From assembly GCA_011045955.1 (NCBI GenBank), contig DSBV01000109.1:42934-106933 (forward strand): a stretch of DNA of 64,000 nt. The letters run 5' to 3'. Positions 42,959 to 52,069 of this stretch are shown piece after piece. The stretch comes from Bacteroidales bacterium. Lineage in GTDB: Bacteria > Bacteroidota > Bacteroidia > Bacteroidales > Tenuifilaceae. Every line of letters starts with the position of its first letter. The first letter of the stretch is position 1. The translations under genes and the position numbers were made by a program. A model generated the notes under the pieces. That model saw only the letters and a program-made list of their open reading frames with translations. It searched no databases and was not told the DNA's origin.

Positions 42959-45775
42959 ATGAGCTATTACAAGGGTTTAACCGATAGTGAGGTTTTAAGG
43001 AACAGAGAACTGTATGGTGTAAACATAATTACACCACCCCAAAAAACTCCCTGGTGGAAACTTTTACTCGAAAAGTTTGACAATCCAATTATCAAGATTC
43101 TCATTGTGGCTGCTTTTATTGCTATTGCTATTGGAGTAACAAATGGACATTACTTGGAGGGCATTGGAATTATTGTGGCGATTCTTTTGGCCACGCTCCT
43201 GGCATTTATTGATGAGTACAAAGCCTCAAAGGAGTTTGAACTGCTTAATAATATGAACGATGAGCTTCCGGTTAAAGTTATTCGAAACGGAGGAGTTACA
43301 CAGGTTCCTAAACGGGATGTAGTAGTTGGCGATATTGTTATTGTTGATCGCGGTGATGAAATTCCCTCGGATGGGGTTCTTTTAGAGTCGGTTTCGCTAA
43401 TTGTTAATGAGTCGTCGCTTACTGGTGAGCCATCCACCAACAAAACCTCATTGCCTACTGATAGCTTTAAAACAACATATTCACCCAACCGGGTTTTTAA
43501 GGGAACTACGGTTACCGATGGTCATGGCATATACCGTACAACTGCCGTAGGCGATAGTACTGAGATTGGCAAAACTGCCCGGGCGGCGACTGTGGAGATT
43601 ATTAATCCAACCCCCTTAACCAAGCAACTTCAAAAGTTGAGTGAGTACATCAGTTCAGCAGCCTTTTTTATAGCAGTCCTGGCATTTGTCATTCTTACCA
43701 TTTTTTATGTGGTAAATCCAGCTAGCAGCTATACCCTTGAGCAGAAGTACATACTGGTTGTAACAGTAATTGCGATTATCATTATACTGGCCAAGTTCTG
43801 GGTTCCTTCAGTAAATACTATATTTGGTTGGGTAAGAGTACCAATCAAAATTCCGCTGCCTTATCCCAATAATTCTAAACAACAGCTGCTTGTGCTACTA
43901 GCATCGGCAATTTTTCTGGTTTTGCTGGGATTGGTAATAGCGGTTTTATTAAACATCGATATTTTTAATACATCGGTGGTGTTTGATAGTAATCTGCTAA
44001 GCCACCTGCTTAGCTATTTTATGGTTTCCATGACCCTTATTGTTGTTGCTGTTCCTGAGGGTCTCTCAATGAGCGTTACACTTAGCCTTGCTTACAGCAT
44101 GCGCAAAATGACCGCTGAGAATAACCTGGTACGAAAACTTCAAGCAACCGAAACTATGGGGGCCGCTACCGTAATATGTACCGATAAAACTGGAACACTC
44201 ACTCAGAACCGTATGCGTGTTATTGAGTGGGATTTTTGGGGTGATACAAGTAGCAGTGGACTTCCGTTTCTTGTAAAATTATCGTTGGCTGTAAATTCTA
44301 CAGCTCATATCGATTTTTCACAAGAACCCTATGGCATTGTTGGAAACCCTACCGATGGTGCCCTTTTACTTTGGCTTTATGAGAATGGTGTAGATTACCG
44401 TGTGCTACGCGATGGTTTTAATACTGTTGTACAGCACCCTTTTTCATCGGAGAAAAAGTACATGTTAACTATAGGGTACTCTAATGAGATTGGGAGAAAA
44501 ATGCTTTTGGTTAAAGGCGCACCCGAAAAGGTTTTGTCCATGTGCGATCCCCAATCGGTTAGTAGCAGTGTACCGGAAAAACTAAGGGAATTTCAGGTAA
44601 AGGCATTGCGAACCATTGCCTTTGCCTACTCTGAAAGCGAGGCTGATAGCATTACCGATATAGATACCCCTCTGGGTTTAACTTTTCTAGGTATAGTTGG
44701 CATTGCTGACCCTTTGCGCGATGATGTTCCCAATGCGATAAGCGAATGCCATACGGCTGGTATCGATGTTAAAATGGTTACGGGCGATAACCAGGATACA
44801 GCAATTGCAATCGGCAAAAATGCAGGATTGATAGCAAGTAATGCTGAATATGCCTCCATTTCGGGCCCCGATTTCGAAAAACTCTCCGACGATGAGGCTT
44901 TAAAGGTATTGCCCAATCTTAAGGTAATGTTTAGGGCTCGCCCTACTGACAAGTTGCGGATGGTGTCGTTAATCCAAAGGTTGCATAATGTTGTTGCCGT
45001 TACTGGCGATGGTACCAATGATGCCCCGGCCCTTAATCAGGCTGATGTGGGTTTAGCAATGGGTTCAGGAACTCAGGTTGCCAAGGATGCCTCCGATATT
45101 ATCTTACTTGACGATTCGTTCTCAAGCATAGTTAATGCAACCCGTTGGGGAAGGGCTCTTTACCAAAATATTCAGAAATTCTTATACTTCCAGCTTACCA
45201 TAAACATAGTTGCCGTTGCAATTGTGCTAACCGGGCCGTTTACCGGAATAGATTTACCACTAACCGTTACCCAAATGCTTTGGGTTAACCTGATTATGGA
45301 CACCTTTGCAGCTCTTGCGCTTGCAACAGAACCCCCACATTCTGAGGTGATGAAAAAGAAACCTCGATCACCCCATGAGTTTATTTTGAGTGCTGGTATT
45401 TTTAGGTATCTAGTAACTACAGCAGTTTTATTTTACCTAGTTCTGGTTGGCTTACTATTTTACTTAAAGCATGATGCAGGTTTTAGTGATAGGGATCTCA
45501 CAGGCTTTTTTAATGTATTTGTTTTAATGCAGTTCTGGAACCTTTTTAACGCACGAAGGTTGTTCGGGGGTGTTGGGGTGTTTAGTTTTTCGTCCAATAA
45601 ACTATTTGTTGCCATTGCCACAATAATTCTGCTTGGACAATTCGCAATAGTTCAGTTTGGCGGTGAAGTTTTTAGAACAGTTCCGCTAAGCGGAAAGGAA
45701 TGGCTAATTCACATTGTTGCCACCATGCCTGTGCTGATGTTTGGTTACCTGGCAAAAATGATCATTAAAATTTAA
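42959..45775 (+). CDS. Calcium-translocating P-type ATPase, PMCA type
   Basis: A 938-residue P2-type ATPase. The phosphorylated Asp409 is in VICTDKTGTLTQNRM; the actuator loop is NESSLTGEPS; the ion-binding M4 region is VAVPEGLSMSVTLSLAY; the hinge is VTGDGTNDAPALNQADVGLA. M5-M10 follow, with TVTQMLWVNLIMDTFAALAL. The best match is the PMCA branch (calcium export), though Na/K-like bacterial relatives exist. There is an extra hydrophobic stretch of about 60 residues before M4 (YILVVTVIAIIIILAKFWVP). The frame extends upstream to 42926, but ATG 42959 starts the family's N-terminus (YYKGLTDSEV). Single gene. Confidence 0.92.
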   Translation: MSYYKGLTDSEVLRNRELYGVNIITPPQKTPWWKLLLEKFDNPIIKILIVAAFIAIAIGVTNGHYLEGIGIIVAILLATLLAFIDEYKASKEFELLNNMNDELPVKVIRNGGVTQVPKRDVVVGDIVIVDRGDEIPSDGVLLESVSLIVNESSLTGEPSTNKTSLPTDSFKTTYSPNRVFKGTTVTDGHGIYRTTAVGDSTEIGKTARAATVEIINPTPLTKQLQKLSEYISSAAFFIAVLAFVILTIFYVVNPASSYTLEQKYILVVTVIAIIIILAKFWVPSVNTIFGWVRVPIKIPLPYPNNSKQQLLVLLASAIFLVLLGLVIAVLLNIDIFNTSVVFDSNLLSHLLSYFMVSMTLIVVAVPEGLSMSVTLSLAYSMRKMTAENNLVRKLQATETMGAATVICTDKTGTLTQNRMRVIEWDFWGDTSSSGLPFLVKLSLAVNSTAHIDFSQEPYGIVGNPTDGALLLWLYENGVDYRVLRDGFNTVVQHPFSSEKKYMLTIGYSNEIGRKMLLVKGAPEKVLSMCDPQSVSSSVPEKLREFQVKALRTIAFAYSESEADSITDIDTPLGLTFLGIVGIADPLRDDVPNAISECHTAGIDVKMVTGDNQDTAIAIGKNAGLIASNAEYASISGPDFEKLSDDEALKVLPNLKVMFRARPTDKLRMVSLIQRLHNVVAVTGDGTNDAPALNQADVGLAMGSGTQVAKDASDIILLDDSFSSIVNATRWGRALYQNIQKFLYFQLTINIVAVAIVLTGPFTGIDLPLTVTQMLWVNLIMDTFAALALATEPPHSEVMKKKPRSPHEFILSAGIFRYLVTTAVLFYLVLVGLLFYLKHDAGFSDRDLTGFFNVFVLMQFWNLFNARRLFGGVGVFSFSSNKLFVAIATIILLGQFAIVQFGGEVFRTVPLSGKEWLIHIVATMPVLMFGYLAKMIIKI

Positions 45776-45845
45776 AAAGGTACTTAGTGGGTAGCGTGCA
45801 ATATCATTTTTTACTTAATTTGTATGAACTACAAAAATAATTGCA

Positions 45846-46310
45846 ATGAAACCACGTATAATTGCTAAACAAGAAGAAATTAAACAGGTTATCAATTCGG
45901 TTGATGTTTGCCACATTGGTATGATCGATTTGGAGGGAAACCCTTACGTTTTACCCTTTAACTTTGGTTATGAAGAAGGTGTGCTTTACTTTCATTCAGG
46001 CCCTGAAGGTAAAAAAAACGACATTTGGAAACAAAATCCAAGCGTATGCGTAGCTTTTAGTTCCGACTACCATTTACGCTACCAGCACGAGAACGTTGCT
46101 TGCTCATGGTCAATGAAGTACCGTAGCGTTCTTATTTACGGAAAGGTTGAGGAAGTAACCAACTTAGACGAGAAGAGGAAATGTATGAATATTATCATGA
46201 AAAAATATTCTGGCCGCGATAGTTTTGAGTATAGCATGCCTGCCATTAAAAATGTAAAGGTTTTCAGATTAATACCAGAGAAGGTTGAGGGTAAAGCTTA
46301 CGGGTATTAG
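45846..46310 (+). CDS. Pyridoxamine 5'-phosphate oxidase family flavin-binding protein
   Basis: A 154-residue split-barrel FMN-binding protein: ICHIG-like VDVCHIGMIDLEGNPYVLPF, then LYFHSGPEGKKNDIWKQNPS, and VCVAFSSDYHL, SVLIYGKVEEVTNLDEK. This is the nitroimidazole-resistance (NimA-like) type of PNPOx fold rather than true PdxH. The characteristic NimA His is not certain. Possible roles are flavin or heme binding reductase activity. Single gene after the calcium ATPase. Confidence 0.82.
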   Translation: MKPRIIAKQEEIKQVINSVDVCHIGMIDLEGNPYVLPFNFGYEEGVLYFHSGPEGKKNDIWKQNPSVCVAFSSDYHLRYQHENVACSWSMKYRSVLIYGKVEEVTNLDEKRKCMNIIMKKYSGRDSFEYSMPAIKNVKVFRLIPEKVEGKAYGY

Positions 46311-46421
46311 TAAATATTGCAAAACTTTGTAGCTGCTTTTCATCAAAAAAAATATCAATTTTTACTTGTTTTTTAAGAAATGGTTTATATTTATATGAAA
46401 AATTGTTGTTAATAGTTTGAT

Positions 46422-46703
46422 ATGGCCAGCGTAAAAGATCTTAAAAAGGACATAAAACATATGGTAAAGCATCTGCTTGACGAGTGCTATGCCCAATTAA
46501 CTTATTCTGAGCCAATATCTAAGGAGCGAATTCTTGATATCATTTCCGATATAATGGTTTTGGAGCAGGAAACTATCTCAAAAATATCAAAAAAAACATA
46601 CAAGAAAGGTGAATTAACCAATGTTGATTATCAGAAAATAGCCAATGATTTTTACGACCAGGTGGTCGGACTGGCTGAACGCATTAACTCCTTGGAGGAG
46701 TAA
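46422..46703 (+). CDS. Conserved hypothetical protein
   Basis: A 93-residue, wholly helical cytosolic protein (DLKKDIKHMVKHLLDECYAQ, then ILDIISDIMVLEQETISKIS and YDQVVGLAERINSLEE). No motif recognised. The shape is a small helical bundle, as in several short Bacteroidota proteins of unknown role. Convergent with the M48-like gene, 27 nt away. Confidence 0.7.
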   Translation: MASVKDLKKDIKHMVKHLLDECYAQLTYSEPISKERILDIISDIMVLEQETISKISKKTYKKGELTNVDYQKIANDFYDQVVGLAERINSLEE

Positions 46704-46730
46704 TTTTCTGATAGTAGTTTATTATTAGTG

Positions 46731-47438
46731 CTAGAATGGAATAGGAAATCTCTTGAGTTCCTTTGAGAGTATCTTTGAATTTCCTTGGCATACCGAGTCC
46801 AACATTTGCCAAAACCTAGGGCCATGATTCTTTTCCTTGGTGTGGCAAAGCTCATGGAGCAGCACATAGTCAATAAGATGTTCTGGCAAGAACATTAGCC
46901 TGAGGCTAAGGCTGATATTATTTTTACCACTACAGCTCCCCCAGCGCGATTTTGCGTTACGGATGGTAACTCTCCCATAGGTGAAATTATGCCTAGTGGC
47001 TAATTCCTTTAGCTTTTGGGGTAAATAGTACTTAGCCTCAGCGCGTAATACTTCAGTGATAACTTTTTTTGTTAGCAACTGTATGTTGTAACTTGTCGGG
47101 TCGGCGGTTGAGGGGTAAAGTAATAGTACATCGGTTCCATTCTTAATAACCTTACATTTGGACAGACTGCTTTCAGCTTGCAGTCGAACTAAGTGATGCC
47201 TGCTCTTAAACTCAGTAATAGGCTTTATACGCTCTGCGTTTTCTTGGATTTTCTTTTTTATCCAGTTAATTTTTGAAAGTACAAAATCCTCTGCAAATGA
47301 GAATCTTACAAGGTAAGGAATGGTAACATGGATTGAACTGTCTTTTTTTACTCTTAAAGTGATTCTTTTGCTTCCAGTTCTATACGTGTAGGTTACAGTT
47401 CCAATGTGCGGGTAGGTGCATTGCTTAGTTCTGTTCAT
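46731..47438 (-). CDS. YgjP-like metallopeptidase domain protein (DUF45)
   Basis: A 235-residue protein with the zinc-peptidase motif HELCH in VLLHELCHTKEKNHGPRFW, the YgjP/WLM signature, preceded by RNAKSRWGSCSGKNNISLSL. The N-terminal part is beta-rich (GSKRITLRVKKDSSIHVTIP). It is proposed to be a metal-dependent hydrolase; substrates unknown. Overlaps the SPOR-protein gene by 4 nt (47435-47438), so the two are co-translated. Confidence 0.88.
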   Translation of the reverse strand: MNRTKQCTYPHIGTVTYTYRTGSKRITLRVKKDSSIHVTIPYLVRFSFAEDFVLSKINWIKKKIQENAERIKPITEFKSRHHLVRLQAESSLSKCKVIKNGTDVLLLYPSTADPTSYNIQLLTKKVITEVLRAEAKYYLPQKLKELATRHNFTYGRVTIRNAKSRWGSCSGKNNISLSLRLMFLPEHLIDYVLLHELCHTKEKNHGPRFWQMLDSVCQGNSKILSKELKRFPIPF

Positions 47439-48622
47439 TGCTTTCGGCTAATAATCCATATTCCCTGAAATTGGTTTTTGAGTTTATCCCTTTGTTGATT
47501 GGCTTCGTCTTTTTTACTATATCGGCCAATTACTGCAAGATACTTCCCGTTAGGTTTGCTATAAACCTCAGCGCTAAATCCCTTTGCCTTAAGATCGTTC
47601 ACGAATTTTTGGGCATTTGCCTTCTCGGCAAAACTTCCAACAACAAGGCTGTAAATTGTTGATGGGTTGCTAACAGGAGTACCTTGGATTAGCGTTTTTT
47701 CAATTACTTCTTCCGTTGATTGTGCTGGTTGCTCATTACCTTTAGCGGTTTTGCTTTCATGGTCGGCAGGGTTTGTGGCTTCAAATTTCTTATCAAAATC
47801 ATCGGATTTTAGAACATAGTCGGATGGCAACTTAATGGGCTCTACCTTTTCCGGTTTGTTTTTAATGTTTTCCCAATCGGCTTCATCAGGGGCAAAGGCC
47901 AACTCTCTCATGATGAATGCAAATGTTAGTATAACAAACAGCGATACTGCTATAAAAACAATAATTCGTAGAATTGATGATGACTTTTTTTTACTAGTGC
48001 CTTTCATGTTAGATTGTACCAAATCTTTTTCAATTTGATTGCTGATTTCAGTTGGAGTTTTTTCTACTATGATGCTGTCAAGGACATTGGTATTAACACG
48101 CTCAGCATCCGGGCTAACCTGAGTATAATGTTTAGTAATGGCGTTCTCTTCGTGTATAATCTCTTCTTTTACACTTGAATTATTGGTGGCTTGGTTTTTG
48201 TCACTGGTACTCGCGTCTAAATCAAGGGGGGGATTGATATTGTTGGCTTGAATATTTTTACCATCGTCAGAATCGATTGACTTACCATGGCTTGATGATT
48301 CCTCCGATGCCAAACTAATGGAGCCCTTTGAATCATATATTAATATTCCAATACCGGGTATTGCGTATGAACCACTTTCTTTAACTTCATCAATAATTTC
48401 AATCGATAGTTTTTTTATTTGCTCGTTTGCCTCAATCTTTGAAAGTCCATAATTACTTATCAATAAATCTTCGAGTTGACCATCGTTATACTTCAGGAAA
48501 GGGCTAAAAGTAATACTGAGCTGTGTGTTGCTTCCAGTATCACGATGAAGGAATGCTCCCACGTTGGGTATTATTAGTCGTTTGTTTTTGCGTATTAGCT
48601 CTGCCAGAATTAATCTGTCCAT
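47435..48622 (-). CDS. HU/CCDC81-like domain and SPOR domain membrane protein
   Basis: A 395-residue bitopic protein. The N-terminus (residues 1-75) is the CCDC81-like prokaryotic HU domain seen in Bacteroidota: LAELIRKNKRLIIPNVGAFL, then FSPFLKYNDGQLEDLLISNY and EVKESGSYAIPGIGIL. A single membrane helix lies at about 218-238 (LRIIVFIAVSLFVILTFAFI). The C-terminus is a SPOR domain (YSLVVGSFAEKANAQKFVND, then GFSAEVYSKPNGKYLAVIG) that binds septal peptidoglycan without stem peptides. It therefore links cytoplasmic DNA-binding-type domain to the cell wall at division sites. ATG 48622 chosen over GTG one codon upstream. Confidence 0.9.
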   Translation of the reverse strand: MDRLILAELIRKNKRLIIPNVGAFLHRDTGSNTQLSITFSPFLKYNDGQLEDLLISNYGLSKIEANEQIKKLSIEIIDEVKESGSYAIPGIGILIYDSKGSISLASEESSSHGKSIDSDDGKNIQANNINPPLDLDASTSDKNQATNNSSVKEEIIHEENAITKHYTQVSPDAERVNTNVLDSIIVEKTPTEISNQIEKDLVQSNMKGTSKKKSSSILRIIVFIAVSLFVILTFAFIMRELAFAPDEADWENIKNKPEKVEPIKLPSDYVLKSDDFDKKFEATNPADHESKTAKGNEQPAQSTEEVIEKTLIQGTPVSNPSTIYSLVVGSFAEKANAQKFVNDLKAKGFSAEVYSKPNGKYLAVIGRYSKKDEANQQRDKLKNQFQGIWIISRKQ

Positions 48623-48692
48623 CACACGCGATGATTTTATAGGTTTTTCAGTACCAGCAAAGGTATATTTTTATCCCAATAGTTGTAATTTT

Positions 48693-49067
48693 TTAAATGG
48701 GAGTTAGAACCTTTTCAATAGCCTGTTTAATTTTTTCAATGGAGTATGGTTTAGTCATTAGAAAATCAAAGCCTACATCCCTGAAATCCTCAAAAAAGTT
48801 TGCCGGATTGTGAGCGGTTAACGCTACAATGGGGGTGTGTTTTTGTGGCGAAGGGAATTTTTCACGAATGTACTTGGTGGTTTCCAGCCCATTCATCACA
48901 GGCATTTCAATGTCCATGAAAACCAGGTCAACTTTCTCTTTAGTAATAATGCCAATAGCCTCCTTGCCATTTTGAGCCTCAAGGCAGGTAACATTTAAAC
49001 TTTTCATCACTTCTTTTAGAAGAAGCCTGTTAACAAATATGTCATCGACAATAAGAATTTTAGCCAT
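48693..49067 (-). CDS. CheY-like single-domain response regulator
   Basis: A 124-residue receiver domain without output domain. The acidic pair is in ILIVDDIFVNRLLLKEVMKS, the phospho-acceptor Asp in DLVFMDIEMPVMNGLETTKY, the Thr in PIVALTAHNP and the Lys in FLMTKPYSIEKI. All phosphorylation residues are present. It stands on the minus strand beyond the FNR-type regulator and so belongs to the edge of the chemosensory locus; it may be a second CheY-like output or a phosphate sink. Confidence 0.93.
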   Translation of the reverse strand: MAKILIVDDIFVNRLLLKEVMKSLNVTCLEAQNGKEAIGIITKEKVDLVFMDIEMPVMNGLETTKYIREKFPSPQKHTPIVALTAHNPANFFEDFRDVGFDFLMTKPYSIEKIKQAIEKVLTPI

Positions 49068-49086
49068 AAGATTTACTTTTTTTGCA

Positions 49087-49785
49087 TTAACCGAATCTGC
49101 TCAATGTTTTTAGTATATCGTAACTAATAATCCTGATTCTATTTCGTTGCAGTTCAATTATTCTATCGTGGTTAAATTCCGATAAGGTTCTAATCAAGCT
49201 TTCCTTGGTTGTTCCGCAAAGCTCAGCTAGTTCAGTTCTGTTTGCGGGAAATTCAAACTCGTTGTTGCAGAATATGTCATCGGCAAAGTAAAGAATCAAA
49301 TCTGCTACTCGGCCGGGTAGCTGCTTGTAAAGCAATCCGGCTAGTCTGTTTACAAGGAATAAACCATGCCTGCATGTTAGCTGGCTAATTTCAAGGGCAA
49401 AGCGTGAATTTTGAAGCATTACCGATTTCAGCGTAGCAATGGGGATTTGTGCCAGTGTGCAATTTTCAACTGCAGTAACCGTAAAGTTATAGGAATCGCC
49501 GCCAAGAAGTGAAATTAGTCCTACAAAACTACCAGTGGTATCAATCTTCACGACCAGATTCTTGCCTTTTCTTTGCTCACTACTCACCTTAAGAATACCT
49601 TTAATAATATAGTAAATATGGCTTGATGCTGAGAACTGTTTAACAATGATATCCTTACGGTTATAGCTTACAATATTGATATTATCCATAATGATAGCCT
49701 GCTGCTCTGTTGTTAGCAGTTGGTTAATAGGCAATTTGCAATTTTCAAATGTTTTATCAAACGATATGTTTACTATTTCAGACAT
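49087..49785 (-). CDS. Crp/Fnr family transcriptional regulator
   Basis: A 232-residue regulator with an N-terminal cyclic-nucleotide-binding-type domain (SSHIYYIIKGILKVSSEQRK, VGLISLLGGDSYNFTVTAVE and NCTLAQIPIATLKSVML) and a C-terminal winged helix (FPANRTELAELCGTTKESLI, RTLSEFNHDRIIELQRNRIR). The R-T-L-S-E-F recognition helix is typical of the Crp/Fnr family in Bacteroidota. FNR-type iron-sulfur cysteines are not evident (few Cys), so it is not an E. coli FNR-like oxygen sensor; the ligand is unknown. The first ATG at 49785 was chosen over GTG 49803. Divergent from the chemosensory operon across a 36-bp palindrome. Confidence 0.93.
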   Translation of the reverse strand: MSEIVNISFDKTFENCKLPINQLLTTEQQAIIMDNINIVSYNRKDIIVKQFSASSHIYYIIKGILKVSSEQRKGKNLVVKIDTTGSFVGLISLLGGDSYNFTVTAVENCTLAQIPIATLKSVMLQNSRFALEISQLTCRHGLFLVNRLAGLLYKQLPGRVADLILYFADDIFCNNEFEFPANRTELAELCGTTKESLIRTLSEFNHDRIIELQRNRIRIISYDILKTLSRFG

Positions 49786-49835
49786 ATTTGAATCTAAAGA
49801 CACTTAAAGTTAGATAATTCTCGTCAAATAAAAAA

Positions 49836-49871
49836 GTGATATAAATCATTTATATAAATAATTTATATCAC
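49836..49871. promoter_or_regulatory. 36-bp near-perfect palindrome, candidate operator for the Crp/Fnr protein
   Basis: Arms GTGATATAAAT (49836-49846) and ATTTATATCAC (49861-49871) are perfect complements. The centre ATTTATATAAAT (49848-49859) is itself a perfect palindrome. Only one base pair of the 36 fails (49847 C opposite 49860 A). It contains TGATATAAATCA (49837-49848), which fits an Fnr-type TGATnnnnATCA half-site pair. It lies between the divergent starts of the Crp/Fnr gene (49785) and the first chemosensory gene (49931), so it cannot be a terminator of either. Confidence 0.7.
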
Positions 49872-49930
49872 CGTGTAGTTTGTTATTCTGCTGCTTCATT
49901 TTAATAGATTTGAAAAGATATAGAAATACT

Positions 49931-50311
49931 ATGGATTTCAAAGGATACGTTTTGGTGATTGACGATTCAGTTACGAATCAGGTACTTGTGGAAGCCCTAC
50001 TTGACGAAGAGGGAATCAAGGTGGTTACCGTGAGCAATGCCACTGATGCATTTAAACTTATTGAAAAAGAACTACCAGGCCTTATACTTTTGGATTTACT
50101 TATGCCCAATGTTACAGGAATTGATTTTCTTAAATCTGTCAAGCAGGATGAGCGTGTAAGTGCAATTCCAATTTTCATAGTAACCGCTGCTAACACTGAG
50201 TTTTACCGTAACCAGTGCGAAGTGCTTGGAGTAAAGGATTTCTTCCCAAAACCAGTTGATATACTTTTACTGGTTAAGAGGGTGAAAGAGGTTTTATTGG
50301 CTGGGGCGTAA
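49931..50311 (+). CDS. CheY-like response regulator, first gene of the chemosensory operon
   Basis: A 126-residue receiver domain without output. The acidic pocket is in YVLVIDDSVTNQVLVEALLD, the acceptor Asp in GLILLDLLMPNVTGIDFLKS, Thr in PIFIVTAANTEF and Lys in FFPKPVDILLL. Start ATG 49931 gives the exact domain; the open frame reaches 49880. It is 11 nt before the coiled-coil gene, so the two are likely translated together and may act together. Confidence 0.92.
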   Translation: MDFKGYVLVIDDSVTNQVLVEALLDEEGIKVVTVSNATDAFKLIEKELPGLILLDLLMPNVTGIDFLKSVKQDERVSAIPIFIVTAANTEFYRNQCEVLGVKDFFPKPVDILLLVKRVKEVLLAGA

Positions 50312-50322
50312 TTTAAATTGTT

Positions 50323-52056
50323 ATGAAAAAAATCAAGGAGATATCTGAACAGTTTACTGTAATTGATAGTCTTATAGTTGAGATACTAAATTGCGCCGCT
50401 GAGGATTTTTTAGGTCTTAACGAAAGGTTCAAGGAAGCATACGCAAAGTCAACCTCAATCTCAGCAAATGCAGAAGAGGTGTTTGCCGTATATGCTTCCA
50501 GCTATACTAGTGAATCGTTGCTGAATCTCAAGCTACTTTTTAAAAAGTTCAGTCAGGCCAAAAAAGAAACTAACAAGTACGCCGACTCCATAGTAAAAAG
50601 TATTGATGAGGTATATGATATTCTCGATTCCATTGACCTACATAGCAAAAACATTAACCAAAATCTCCTAACCCTCAAGTTTTTGCTAGCCAACCTTAAA
50701 ATTACAGGTATTGAGTCCAACTCAGTTGGAACTACCAAGGAAAAGGATGAACTTTTTATTGAGTTTAACCGATTAGTAAACAAGTCAAAACTAGCAGAGC
50801 TTGAACTTGCCAAGTCGCTTCATGGCAACATGAAGTTTCTTCGCGAGGGTGTTGATAGGGTTAAGAAGAACATGCGAAATGCTAATCAGCCTATTGGTAT
50901 TGCCATTGAAATCATTAACGAATCCATTCTGGTATTTTCGGAAAAACAGCAAGACCTAAGCCTCAATTTACCAAAACTCCAGGAGCATAATGCAAAACTC
51001 CGCGATTCCATTGACAGTATTATCACAAACCTCCAGTACCACGACATAATTCGCCAAAAAATTGAACACGTACAGGTATCGCATAAGGAAATACTAAATA
51101 ACCTCTCCTCTGAAGATGAAAGCGAGCAGAAAAACTATTTAAATCAGATAGCAGAGCTTGTTAACATTCAGTCGGCATTACTGGTTAGGGCAAACAAAGA
51201 GTATCAAAGAGCCATTGAGCAGATAATAGATAAGTTCAAGATCATTGGAAGCATTGCACAAAACATATTGAACCAATGCCGGGATTTAAAAAGAATACAA
51301 GAATCGGATACAGAGCAACCTTTTACAAATGTTGCGCATAAGCTTACAAATACTACGCTACCTGTTAGCAAATACCTTTCCTTACTGGCTAGGGTGAACA
51401 ACTTGCTTCAATCAATTAGGCATAACGTTAGTTTAATGGTTGAAGCCTCTGCTATTGATGATGACGCCAACCGATTCGGTGAGTTGCTGTTAAAAAGAAT
51501 AAAGCAGCCGGAGTTAATGCTTCAATCGAACCTAATTCAACAGATTGAAACAGTTACTTTTGACATCATTACCTCCCGAAGCCAAATAGGCACGCTATAC
51601 ATGCACCTTGAGTCCAAAATATCTGATATTGAGCGATTATCGGAATTGATTTCAGAAAATACTAAATCGCAGGAATGGGAATCAATTCCAACAACGCTTA
51701 AGGAGATAGCTAGTAACCTGCTAGAGTGCGATGAAAAAGTGAGTATTTTACTCAAGGAAAAGTTTCAGGCTAGTAATGATTTAGGCGATATCATCCACAG
51801 GGCTGTAAGCCAGGTTAAGTACTATGAAGTATTTGAGCTAAAAATTCTTGATGTAATAAAACTTCTAAACCAAATATACTCCACATTAACCGGTAAGGAG
51901 GAGAGCCAGTTCGATAGGGATGACCTGGAGTTTATGCGAAAGCTTTATACCATGGAGTCGGAACATCGGATACACAACATGGTTATTAAAGGGAATGCGG
52001 GTATCAACGATTTATCGGAAACAGATCAGGATGAGTCAAACATTGAGTTCTTTTAA
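50323..52056 (+). CDS. Large helical protein of the chemosensory operon with CheZ-like D-x3-Q motif
   Basis: A 577-residue soluble, almost entirely helical coiled-coil protein with no signal peptide, membrane segment or enzyme signature. Two halves look related. The first half ends in NLQYHDIIRQKIEHVQVSHK (Asp241, Gln245), the second in QVKYYEVFELKILDVIKLLN (Glu502, Leu506), 261 residues apart. The D-x3-Q helix is the pattern of the CheZ phosphatase active site (FQDLTGQ, Asp143 and Gln147 in E. coli). Earlier segments (LANLKITGIESNSVGTTKEK; LQSIRHNVSLMVEASAIDDD) sit where the conserved tip of a methyl-accepting protein would be, but lack that signature. I do not know its family. It may be a CheY-P phosphatase or a receptor substitute. 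Confidence 0.7.
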   Translation: MKKIKEISEQFTVIDSLIVEILNCAAEDFLGLNERFKEAYAKSTSISANAEEVFAVYASSYTSESLLNLKLLFKKFSQAKKETNKYADSIVKSIDEVYDILDSIDLHSKNINQNLLTLKFLLANLKITGIESNSVGTTKEKDELFIEFNRLVNKSKLAELELAKSLHGNMKFLREGVDRVKKNMRNANQPIGIAIEIINESILVFSEKQQDLSLNLPKLQEHNAKLRDSIDSIITNLQYHDIIRQKIEHVQVSHKEILNNLSSEDESEQKNYLNQIAELVNIQSALLVRANKEYQRAIEQIIDKFKIIGSIAQNILNQCRDLKRIQESDTEQPFTNVAHKLTNTTLPVSKYLSLLARVNNLLQSIRHNVSLMVEASAIDDDANRFGELLLKRIKQPELMLQSNLIQQIETVTFDIITSRSQIGTLYMHLESKISDIERLSELISENTKSQEWESIPTTLKEIASNLLECDEKVSILLKEKFQASNDLGDIIHRAVSQVKYYEVFELKILDVIKLLNQIYSTLTGKEESQFDRDDLEFMRKLYTMESEHRIHNMVIKGNAGINDLSETDQDESNIEFF

Positions 52057-52069
52057 ATAAACCAAAAAC

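Noticed and set aside
49836-49871. Palindrome as a transcription terminator
   Set aside because: It lies between divergent starts, is AT-only in the core and has no following T run for either strand.
50323-52056. Coiled-coil protein as a classical methyl-accepting chemotaxis protein
   Set aside because: The invariant hairpin-tip signature of MCP signalling domains is absent, and there is no membrane or ligand domain.
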